Of a DNA stretch of 7,170 nt, positions 1 to 5,993 are shown one piece after another. Numbering within the stretch: the stretch's first letter is position 1; each line of letters starts with the position of its first letter. Position numbers and translations under genes: made by a program. The notes under the pieces were generated by a model that searched no databases, was not told the DNA's origin, and saw nothing but the letters and a program-made list of their open reading frames with translations. The stretch comes from Thermotoga sp. (GTDB taxonomy: Bacteria; Thermotogota; Thermotogae; B21-G9). The DNA lies in assembly GCA_003641545.1 (NCBI GenBank), contig QNAU01000067.1, positions 1 to 7,170 of the forward strand. The letters are read 5' to 3'.

Positions 1-3
1 CAT
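1..3 (-). other. Possible start codon of the next minus-strand gene
   Basis: Reading leftwards, the DUF4416 stop TGA (8-6) is followed after two bases by ATG (3-1), and GGTGGGTG lies just before the ATG across the end of the DUF4416 frame. This would suit a gene downstream in the same operon. Only the start codon is inside the window, so nothing can be said about the product. Confidence 0.3.
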
Positions 4-5
4 CT

Positions 6-557
6 TCACCCACCGAGCTTTTTGAGAAGCTGTTTTCTTTTGGATTTGTAAATGTTCCTTATCTTCTCGAGTTCCTCTATGTATTCCTTCGTCTTGTAAT
101 TTGGATAGGTGTGTTCAAATGGCACGAAATGTCCGTTCACAAACATCAAAGTGACCTCCGCATATATTCCCTTGGATAAATAGATTCTGTTTCCCCAATG
201 TTTGGTTGTGGATAAAACGAACTGCGTGTTGTTTATATATCCCGGATCTATGTTGACTTTTCTCTTTCCCTCCACCGAGAAGATCCTCTCGATCCTCAGA
301 GTTTTGAGCTTCACGTTCACGATCTCATGTGGATGTATCAACTCCTTGAAGCTTATCAGCCTTCCCTTCAAATCACCCCCCATTTCCTCCTTGTAATAAA
401 AGGTGAACTTTCCAAAATCCAGCGTTTTGGATTCGTAATCTATCTCCCCGAATTCATCGATCAGCAAAGGTTTTATTTCTGGATAAAAGTAATCCAAAAA
501 TCCCGAAAATATAAACATAACCAGATTCGCAAAATCTGGTTTTCTCGGTTCTCCCAC
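6..557 (-). CDS. DUF4416 family protein, function unknown
   Basis: The product is about 183 residues and of unknown function. It matches the DUF4416 pattern as I recall it: an early EFGEIDYES segment, then FTFYYKEEMG, a conserved ISFKELIHPHEIV block, KRKVNIDPGYI, a TTKHWGNRIYLSKGIYAEVT block and a HTYPNYK motif before a basic helical tail. No signal peptide or membrane helix is evident, so it is probably cytoplasmic. The longest frame starts with ATG at 605, but that codon has no Shine-Dalgarno sequence. I prefer the GTG at 555-557, because AGGTGAGG lies just upstream and the resulting start (MGEPRKPDF) fits the short N-terminus expected for the family. The ATG start would add 16 residues and leave only 31 bp before the divergent cinA. 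The frame ends with TGA at 6-8. The family call is fairly firm; the start is inferred. Confidence 0.82.
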   Translation of the reverse strand: MGEPRKPDFANLVMFIFSGFLDYFYPEIKPLLIDEFGEIDYESKTLDFGKFTFYYKEEMGGDLKGRLISFKELIHPHEIVNVKLKTLRIERIFSVEGKRKVNIDPGYINNTQFVLSTTKHWGNRIYLSKGIYAEVTLMFVNGHFVPFEHTYPNYKTKEYIEELEKIRNIYKSKRKQLLKKLGG

Positions 558-563
558 CTTTAT

Positions 564-571
564 CCTCACCT
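564..571 (-). promoter_or_regulatory. Ribosome binding site deciding the DUF4416 start
   Basis: On the minus strand AGGTGAGG lies 6 nt before the GTG at 557. AGGTGA matches the core complement of the 16S rRNA tail, with 8 nt of spacing to the GTG. The upstream in-frame ATG at 605 has no comparable site, so this element argues for the shorter protein. Confidence 0.6.
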
Positions 572-585
572 TCCAATCGTTCCCG

Positions 586-616
586 TTTATACTGTATGAT
601 AGCATATAAATTGATG
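586..616. promoter_or_regulatory. Probable divergent promoter region (DUF4416 / cinA)
   Basis: This is the AT-richest part of the spacer between two divergent genes. On the plus strand it carries two -10-like hexamers, TATACT (588-593) and TATGAT (595-600), upstream of cinA. On the minus strand it reads TATGCT and TATCAT. I find no convincing -35 hexamer at 16-18 bp for either direction, so the exact promoters are not resolved. The position is the only place where the plus-strand pair and the DUF4416 gene could both be started within the window. No operator palindrome stands out. Confidence 0.35.
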
Positions 617-624
617 ATCGGTTT

Positions 625-631
625 GGAGGTG
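625..631 (+). promoter_or_regulatory. Strong ribosome binding site for cinA
   Basis: GGAGGTG sits 5 nt before the ATG at 637. It is a near-ideal Shine-Dalgarno sequence and fixes the cinA start. Confidence 0.85.
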
Positions 632-636
632 CCAGT

Positions 637-1860
637 ATGAATCCAAAGATCGGGGTAGTGAGTGTGGGAGATGAACTGCTGGAAGGAATGATTTTGGATA
701 GGAACTCAAATTACGTGGCTCGTGAGTTGACCAAGATTGGTTGTGAGATCATCAGAGTGGTTCAGGTCAGGGATAAGATAGAAGAAATAGCGGAAGTTGT
801 TTCAGATCTTCTCAAAATATCGAACATTCTAATAATCAGTGGTGGACTGGGCCCAACCGAGGATGACCTGACACGTGAAGGAGTGGCAAAAGCGCTTCGT
901 AGAAAGTTGGTGATGGACGAAAAGATCCTCGCAAAACTCGAGGAGAAATTGAAAGATCACGGTCTTCTTTGCCTCGAGAATGTAAAGAAACAGGCGGAAA
1001 TCATAGAGGGGGCGGAGATACTGGAAAACACTGTTGGGACTGCTCCAGGACAGTTTGTGAAACACGAGGGAAAGATGATCTTCATACTTCCAGGTCCCCC
1101 TGTGGAATTGATCCCCATGTTCGAAAGATACGTTCTTCCAAGAGTAGAGGAAATGATCCATGAGAAATACACGACAAGAATCTACAGATTCATCGGAATA
1201 AAGGAGGCAACTCTGGAGGAAAAGCTGAAAGATTTTCTGTATTCGGATGGGAGGATAAAGGTATCGACTATGATAGATACGTATGTGGGACCCACCATAA
1301 GATTGACCGTTAGAAATGAGGAAATATGGAGACTTGAAAGGATGGAGAAAATGATAAAGGAAAGAGTTGGAGAATATCTATACAACGTGGGAGACAAGAG
1401 GATAGACGAGTTGATGGTCGAGAGAATGCTGAAGGAAGGGATAACGATCTCCATAGCGGAATCCTGCACCGGTGGGCTTGTCGCTTCAACGTTGGTGAAC
1501 TTTCCCGGGGTGTCCAAAATCTTCAAAGGTGGTGTGATCGTCTATTCGAACGAATCCAAGGCGGAAGTACTCGGTGTGGATCGAAAAACACTCGAAAAAT
1601 TTGGAGCGGTCAGTGAAAGAACCGCGATGGAAATGGCTTCAAACGTCAGGGAAAAATTCAAAAGTGAAATCGGCATCGGTGTAACTGGGATAGCTGGTCC
1701 AACTGGAGGAACATCGGAAAAACCCATTGGTTTGGTGTTCTTCGCGATCGATAGAGAAGGTCAGGTTCAAACGAGAAGGGAAAGATTTCATGGAGATAGA
1801 AATACGATAAGGATGAGAGCGGTATACAGCGTGTTCGACCTTTTGAGAAAGGTCTTGTGA
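637..1860 (+). CDS. cinA: CinA-family protein: MoCF-like domain plus nicotinamide-nucleotide amidase
   Basis: This is a full-length two-domain CinA of 407 residues. Residues about 4-170 form the MoCF/MoaB-like (COG1058) domain, with VGDELL (10-15), SGGLGPTEDD (68-77), GTAPG (134-138) and LPGPP (151-155). After a linker domain, residues about 255-407 form the PncC-type amidase, with AESCTGG (274-280), YSNESK (303-308) and GIAGPTGG (351-358). Ser276 and Lys308 are the likely catalytic residues by family analogy. In characterised CinA proteins the C-terminal domain deamidates nicotinamide mononucleotide to nicotinate mononucleotide for NAD recycling, and the N-terminal domain has been linked to ADP-ribose hydrolysis. 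The name comes from competence induction in other bacteria, which the sequence here does not show. The protein is cytoplasmic. It leads a two-gene plus-strand unit, with the GGDEF gene starting 4 nt after its stop. No motif residue appears to be missing. Confidence 0.96.
   Translation: MNPKIGVVSVGDELLEGMILDRNSNYVARELTKIGCEIIRVVQVRDKIEEIAEVVSDLLKISNILIISGGLGPTEDDLTREGVAKALRRKLVMDEKILAKLEEKLKDHGLLCLENVKKQAEIIEGAEILENTVGTAPGQFVKHEGKMIFILPGPPVELIPMFERYVLPRVEEMIHEKYTTRIYRFIGIKEATLEEKLKDFLYSDGRIKVSTMIDTYVGPTIRLTVRNEEIWRLERMEKMIKERVGEYLYNVGDKRIDELMVERMLKEGITISIAESCTGGLVASTLVNFPGVSKIFKGGVIVYSNESKAEVLGVDRKTLEKFGAVSERTAMEMASNVREKFKSEIGIGVTGIAGPTGGTSEKPIGLVFFAIDREGQVQTRRERFHGDRNTIRMRAVYSVFDLLRKVL
1837..1854 (+). 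other. Perfect 7-bp hairpin at the cinA 3' end
   Basis: GACCTTT (1837-1843) pairs perfectly with AAAGGTC (1848-1854) around a TGAG loop. The hairpin lies in the last cinA codons, 10 nt before the next start codon, and its 3' arm contains the only purine-rich stretch (GAAAGG) that could act as a ribosome binding site for the downstream gene. There is no T-run after it, so it is not a classical terminator. It may be a chance product of the coding sequence. Confidence 0.4.
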
Positions 1861-1864
1861 AAAT

Positions 1865-3085
1865 ATGAGCATGGAGCATCGAAGATTCAAGAGGAAAATT
1901 TTCATCGGAATATCGATCATATATTCCTGTTTCCTTGCGATCTCATTCATCCTAACCCTCACCCTGCTCAAGAGTGAGGTGAACATTTTTTACATACTTT
2001 TGAGTCTTTCAATCACCGGAATTGCCGGTATATTCGTTCTCTACAAATTCATGTCCAGCATCTGCAATTCCATCCTCGATCCGATGTTTCATTTCATCGA
2101 GCACATCTTAAAATCTTTCGGGGAAGTGGAATTGGAGTCACTTCTTCCGAATGGAATATCTAGCGAAATGGAGAGAATACTCGAAGCATACGACGATTTG
2201 ATCACCAAAACTCAAGACATGAGGAAGGGGCTTACCGAAACGGTGAAGAAACTGTCGAACATGAACGAGAGATTGAGAATTCTGAACAGGATAATGGTGA
2301 ACGCAAATGCATTGATGAGCAAGATTATCACCGATGGAATGAAACACGAAGATGTTCTGAGAATGTTCTTTTCGAAGATCTTGGAACTTAAAACGGACAT
2401 AACCTGTGTGATATTCGAAGGAGGATTCAAAAAGATAGAGATGGGAGATTGTTCACACGATTTGAGAGAGTATTCAACAGATTATGGGAAATTGAAGCTG
2501 GGATTCATCGAGGATGAGGACGAGATGTCGAAGGTTTTTGAGCAGGTTCTCGTCCACGAGATCATGAACTTCATAAGGGATGTGCACATAATAAAGAAAA
2601 TATCCGATTTAGCGAGGTACGATGAACTCACGGGATTGTACAACAGGAATCATTTTAACGAGTTGTTGAGTCTCGAGATGAAGAAGGCGTTGAGATATGG
2701 AAGAGAAATATCTCTTGTTCTATTGGATCTCGACAATTTCAAGGAATTGAACGACAATCATGGTCATCAATTTGGAGACGAGGTTCTGAAAATATTCGCA
2801 GATAAACTCAGAAGGAATTTCAGGGAGATCGACATACTCGGAAGATACGGTGGAGATGAATTCACCATAGCCATTGTGGAAAGTGGGTATGATGATTCCA
2901 GAAAGAGAGTGGAAGAATTCAGGAAGAAACTCAATCCGATCGATGTCAACGGTTTCAAAGTTAACCTCAACTTCTCCTTTGGAATAGCGCAGTTCCCAAC
3001 TGACGGTAAAAACCTCGATGAACTGATAAGGATCGCGGATGAAAGATTGTACATGGACAAGAGGAAGAAATCGAAAAGGGAGTGA
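1865..3085 (+). CDS. Membrane-anchored GGDEF diguanylate cyclase
   Basis: The product (406 residues) should make cyclic di-GMP from two GTP at the cytoplasmic membrane. The order is a basic N-terminus, two hydrophobic helices (about 12-35 and 41-61) with a short loop, a HAMP-like linker (about 62-115), a helical coiled-coil-prone stretch (about 116-150), a divergent GAF-like region (about 150-245, weakly supported), then a complete GGDEF domain (about 250-400). The cyclase has DELTGLYNR (253-261), the metal-binding LLDLDNFK block (286-293, Asp288), NDNHGHQFGDE (296-306) and an intact GGDEF at 329-333. R320-E-I-D323, five residues earlier, is a complete RxxD inhibitory site, so product feedback is expected. 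With only a tiny external loop, the signal is more likely sensed by the membrane, HAMP or GAF-like part. The ATG follows cinA by 4 nt without a strong ribosome binding site, suggesting translational coupling. No EAL or HD-GYP partner is in the window. Confidence 0.93.
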   Translation: MSMEHRRFKRKIFIGISIIYSCFLAISFILTLTLLKSEVNIFYILLSLSITGIAGIFVLYKFMSSICNSILDPMFHFIEHILKSFGEVELESLLPNGISSEMERILEAYDDLITKTQDMRKGLTETVKKLSNMNERLRILNRIMVNANALMSKIITDGMKHEDVLRMFFSKILELKTDITCVIFEGGFKKIEMGDCSHDLREYSTDYGKLKLGFIEDEDEMSKVFEQVLVHEIMNFIRDVHIIKKISDLARYDELTGLYNRNHFNELLSLEMKKALRYGREISLVLLDLDNFKELNDNHGHQFGDEVLKIFADKLRRNFREIDILGRYGGDEFTIAIVESGYDDSRKRVEEFRKKLNPIDVNGFKVNLNFSFGIAQFPTDGKNLDELIRIADERLYMDKRKKSKRE

Positions 3086-3086
3086 A

Positions 3087-4289
3087 TCAAAATTCTTTCA
3101 GCACCTTCTCGATTCTCTCAAGTGCCCAATCTATCTCGTTCCTATTTATTATGAGTGGAGGTGTCAATCTCATCACCCTTTCGTGCGTTTCTTTCGTTAG
3201 CACCCCATGCTCCGCGAGTTTTTCACAAATTTTTCTCGCATCTACTTCGAGTTCGATGCCTATCATCAGTCCTTTACCACGGACTTCCTTCACAACGGGT
3301 ATATTCAACTTTTTCAACTCACCGAGTAGGTATTCACCGTTTTCCTTAGCCTTATCCGGCAATTTTTCCTCGATCAGGACATCTATCGCGGTTATCCCCA
3401 CGGCGCAAGCCAATGGATTTCCTCCGAAGGTTGAACCATGATCACCGGGCTTCAGAACATCCATTATTTCAGAATCGGTCAAAACAGCGGAAACCGGATA
3501 AACTCCTCCACCTAAGGCTTTTCCAAGTATCAGCATATCAGGTCTCATCTTCTCCCACTCGTATGCGAAAATCTTTCCGGTCCTTCCAAGGCCGGTTTGT
3601 ATTTCATCCAGTATCAGAAGGATGTTTCTCTCATCGCAGATCTCTCTCAACTTCTTCAGGTATCCTTCCGGTGGGACGATGACCCCACCTTCACCTTGGA
3701 TCGGTTCAACGAGTACTGCTATGGTGCTGTCATCGATTTTTTCCTCGAGGTCATCCACATCTCCGTATCTGGCTATTCTGAATCCAGGGGTGAATGGGCC
3801 AAATCCATCTCTGTATTGCGCGACCGTTGAGAAACTTATGATGGTTATGGTCCTTCCGTGAAAGTTCCCATCCATGACGATTATGTTCCCTTCATACTTT
3901 GGAATGCCCTTCACGTGGTAACCCCATTTTCTCGCTATCTTGAGTGCGGTTTCAACAGCTTCCGCTCCTGTGTTCATCGGGAGAACTTTATCGAATCCAG
4001 TCAATTCGTGAAGTCTTTTGAAGAACCTTCCTGAAACATCGTTGTGAAAGGCACGAGATGTTAGTGTCAACTTGTTCATCTGATCGATCATAGCCTTGAT
4101 TATCCTTGGATGTCTATGACCGTGGTTCAAGGCAGAGTAGCAAGCCAGCATGTCGAGATATTTTCTGCCTTCCACATCCCAAACCCAAACACCTTCCCCT
4201 TTTTCCAGAACCACCGGAAGAGGTGCATAGTTCCTCGCACCGTATTTCTCATTCAAATCTATATGTTCGCTTGAAGACAGAAATTCCAT
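3087..4289 (-). CDS. rocD: Ornithine aminotransferase (ornithine--oxo-acid transaminase)
   Basis: This is a full-length (400 residues) class III PLP aminotransferase. It is expected to convert L-ornithine and 2-oxoglutarate to glutamate 5-semialdehyde and glutamate (EC 2.6.1.13) in the cytoplasm. PLP features are NTGAEAVETA (106-115), LDEIQTGLGRTG (227-238, Asp228), Lys257 in ILGKALGGG (254-262) as the Schiff-base lysine, and HGSTFGGNPL (284-293). Ornithine specificity is supported by Tyr21 (NYAPLP), Tyr51 (CYSALN) and Arg146 (GNFHGRT), which align with human OAT Tyr55, Tyr85 and Arg180 as I recall that sequence. SRAFHND and KETHERVMRLTPPLI are also RocD-like. Acetylornithine or 4-aminobutyrate transaminases are the main alternatives and fit less well. 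It is last in the leuS-rex-EEP cluster, 13 nt after the EEP stop, with GAGGGGGT 7 nt before the ATG. Its 3' end meets the GGDEF gene with one base between the stops. Confidence 0.93.
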   Translation of the reverse strand: MEFLSSSEHIDLNEKYGARNYAPLPVVLEKGEGVWVWDVEGRKYLDMLACYSALNHGHRHPRIIKAMIDQMNKLTLTSRAFHNDVSGRFFKRLHELTGFDKVLPMNTGAEAVETALKIARKWGYHVKGIPKYEGNIIVMDGNFHGRTITIISFSTVAQYRDGFGPFTPGFRIARYGDVDDLEEKIDDSTIAVLVEPIQGEGGVIVPPEGYLKKLREICDERNILLILDEIQTGLGRTGKIFAYEWEKMRPDMLILGKALGGGVYPVSAVLTDSEIMDVLKPGDHGSTFGGNPLACAVGITAIDVLIEEKLPDKAKENGEYLLGELKKLNIPVVKEVRGKGLMIGIELEVDARKICEKLAEHGVLTKETHERVMRLTPPLIINRNEIDWALERIEKVLKEF

Positions 4290-4296
4290 TGGTTTG

Positions 4297-4304
4297 ACCC
4301 CCTC
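4297..4304 (-). promoter_or_regulatory. Ribosome binding site for rocD
   Basis: On the minus strand GAGGGGGT lies 7 nt before the rocD ATG, and its first bases overlap the TGA stop of the upstream gene. It fixes the rocD start and argues against a separate promoter in the 13-nt gap. Confidence 0.75.
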
Positions 4305-5343
4305 ATTTGATCTTCAGTTTAACGAAAACCGGTTGATGATCGGAAAATTCGAAATTCATATCGTAGCCTTTAACCTCCACAACGTCGATGTTGGGGGAGA
4401 TCAAGAAACCATCTATTATCGTCACGAAATTTTCACCCTTTCTGAAGGGTTTGGATGTGCATCTATTCGTTGGAACATCGGGATCATACAACCATTTCCA
4501 TCCAACCGGGGTCCAATCCTCGGGCATATCCAAATAGAATTTTGGTCTTTTTTCCTCATGTTCGAATTCCCCCACACCTGGAAGTATGTGATTCCAATCT
4601 CCTCCCACGACAACGTAATTTCCCCTCTCGTATTCCTTCAAGATGAATTTCTTTATGAATTCAAGTTGTTTGCCCCTTATATCACCCTCATCGAAAGCGG
4701 AGTTGTGAAGGTTGATCAAAACCCATTCTTTACCATTCTTGGATGGTAATCTCCACACAATCATGCATCTGTCGAGCATGAAGATATCCTTGGGCCACGG
4801 ATATTTCCCCGGAAGTGAATATCTTTTAGCGGTCTTTGGTCTGTATCTCCCAAGTATCATCTGTCCGGACACAACTTTGCCCATGGGATGGTTGAACGGC
4901 ACGGGAACGAATTTCACCTTGTAGTTAAGAGCAAAGCTCCATGCATAATCCGGGAGATTCCATGAAATTCTGTGGGCTTCATCTATTCCATATGTTCTCG
5001 TGCAATCCTTGTCAACCTCCTGAAGAAAGATAATATCCGCTCTGTTTTTTCTCAAGAATTCGATTATCCCGCTGAGGTATTCTTCCACCTTCTCCTTGGG
5101 TGGTATGACGGTCTTTCCCCCATCGTAGAAGAAATCCATCTCTGCTCCGAGTCCAGCGTATCCTATGTTCCATGTGATCAATGACAGTTCATCTGGATAG
5201 CCTTCCACACCTTCTCCCTCGATCTTCAAATCCACGATGGGAGGTGGGGTGTAATCGTTCAAGGTTGCCCATATCAGAAAGATTCCTAAACTTCCTCCCA
5301 CAGCCATCGCGATACCAAGGACGACTTTGAGGAGAAAGTTCAT
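4303..5343 (-). CDS. Membrane-anchored endonuclease/exonuclease/phosphatase-fold protein (RgfB-like)
   Basis: The 346-residue product has a short N-terminus, one hydrophobic helix (about 5-27) and then a single endonuclease/exonuclease/phosphatase (EEP) domain (about 50-344). The helix looks like an uncleaved anchor or a signal peptide, which would place the enzyme outside the cytoplasmic membrane. Metal and catalytic motifs are present in order: TWNIGY (57-62, Asn59), LQEVD (107-111, Glu109), INLHNSAF (210-217, His213), GGDWNH (247-252, Asp249 and Asn251), IIDGF (309-313, Asp311) and SDHQPV (334-339, Asp335 and His336). The MDFFYDGG segment (69-76) after TWNIGY is typical of the RgfB-like branch. 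EEP members are metal-dependent phosphodiesterases acting on nucleic acids, inositol phosphates or lipids, so the substrate cannot be read from sequence. Its ATG overlaps the rex TGA by 4 nt (ATGA), with GGAGG and GAGG just upstream, indicating coupled translation. The fold is sure; the substrate is unknown. Confidence 0.88.
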   Translation of the reverse strand: MNFLLKVVLGIAMAVGGSLGIFLIWATLNDYTPPPIVDLKIEGEGVEGYPDELSLITWNIGYAGLGAEMDFFYDGGKTVIPPKEKVEEYLSGIIEFLRKNRADIIFLQEVDKDCTRTYGIDEAHRISWNLPDYAWSFALNYKVKFVPVPFNHPMGKVVSGQMILGRYRPKTAKRYSLPGKYPWPKDIFMLDRCMIVWRLPSKNGKEWVLINLHNSAFDEGDIRGKQLEFIKKFILKEYERGNYVVVGGDWNHILPGVGEFEHEEKRPKFYLDMPEDWTPVGWKWLYDPDVPTNRCTSKPFRKGENFVTIIDGFLISPNIDVVEVKGYDMNFEFSDHQPVFVKLKIK

Positions 5344-5975
5344 ATCCTCATTTCCTCCGATTCGAGGATCTTGAAAGTCAAAACCTTGAAAGGTATGGAT
5401 ATGTCAACATCCTCAACGAGAACACCGGGAGGAAGTTTCAACTTTATTGGGGAAAAGTTTATCAGGTATCTTACACCACAGGATACGAGAAGATCGGCAA
5501 CCTTTTGAGCACTCTTCGGGGGAACTGCTATCACACCTATATTCACACCGCTTTTCTTGACGAAATCTTCGAGTTCTTCCACGGATCTTATCACATGTCC
5601 AGCGAATTGTTCTCCTATCTTTTTCGGATCGTTGTCGAAAACCCCGATTATTTCGAATCCACATTTTCTCAACTCTTCGTAGTTTAGTATCGCCCTCCCA
5701 AGATTCCCTGCACCTATGAGAACCATCCTCCACGGTTTGCTTACCCCAAGGATGCTCTCTATGGTTTTGAGAAGATACTTGACATCGTATCCTTTTCCTC
5801 TGACTCCAAAAGCTCCAAAATACGACAGATCTTTCCTAACTTGACTCGGTTTCAGATCGAGAAATTTCCCAAGTTCGTAGGAAGATATCAACCTTTCTCC
5901 ATTCTCGTAGAGGTTCCTCAAGCATCTGTGGTAAAGAGCGAGTCTGTGTGCAACTATCTTTGGTATCTTCTCCAA
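5340..5975 (-). CDS. rex: Redox-sensing transcriptional repressor Rex
   Basis: Rex represses fermentation and respiration genes and leaves DNA when NADH binds. Numbered from the preferred start, this 211-residue protein has an N-terminal winged helix (about 1-72) with recognition helix KPSQVRKDLSYFG (42-54) and wing segment RGKGYDV (59-65). A Rossmann domain follows, with GAGNLG (88-93), an acidic strand end VFDNDP (112-117) and VIAVPP (148-153). The C-terminal helix (about 189-205) normally swaps between the two subunits. The longest frame begins with GTG at 5984 followed by ATG at 5981, but GGGGTGAT overlaps both codons and so cannot serve either. It is ideally placed for the TTG at 5973-5975, which gives MEKIPK, close to the Thermotoga Rex N-terminus as I recall it. 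The gene follows leuS by 18 nt and overlaps the EEP gene. The identity is firm; the start is inferred. I see no full Rex operator in the window. Confidence 0.95.
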   Translation of the reverse strand: MEKIPKIVAHRLALYHRCLRNLYENGERLISSYELGKFLDLKPSQVRKDLSYFGAFGVRGKGYDVKYLLKTIESILGVSKPWRMVLIGAGNLGRAILNYEELRKCGFEIIGVFDNDPKKIGEQFAGHVIRSVEELEDFVKKSGVNIGVIAVPPKSAQKVADLLVSCGVRYLINFSPIKLKLPPGVLVEDVDISIPFKVLTFKILESEEMRI

Positions 5976-5979
5976 TTTC

Positions 5980-5987
5980 ATCACCCC
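5980..5987 (-). promoter_or_regulatory. Ribosome binding site pointing to a TTG start of rex
   Basis: On the minus strand GGGGTGAT contains GGTGAT, a perfect match to the core complement of the 16S rRNA tail. GGGG ends 8 nt before the TTG at 5975, a normal spacing. For the GTG (5984) or ATG (5981) the same element is overlapping or abutting. It lies in the short leuS-rex gap. Confidence 0.55.
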
Positions 5988-5993
5988 GCATTG

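Noticed and set aside
829..1161. 110-codon minus-strand open frame inside cinA
   Set aside because: The plus strand encodes the conserved MoCF-type domain here. The minus-strand frame has no family features and is a shadow.
3577..3595. Inverted repeat CCGG-T-CCTT / AAGGCCGG followed by TTTGT, terminator-like on the plus strand
   Set aside because: It lies inside the conserved GLGRTGK coding region of rocD, has a bulge and only a two-base loop if fully paired, and no plus-strand gene ends there.
4435..4450. Perfect 6-bp hairpin ACCCTT-TCTG-AAGGGT
   Set aside because: It is inside the EEP coding sequence, short, without a T-run, and best explained by chance codon content.
4294..4749. 151-codon plus-strand open frame opposite the EEP gene
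   Set aside because: The minus strand carries all EEP motifs in this interval. The plus-strand product resembles no family that I know and is a shadow frame.
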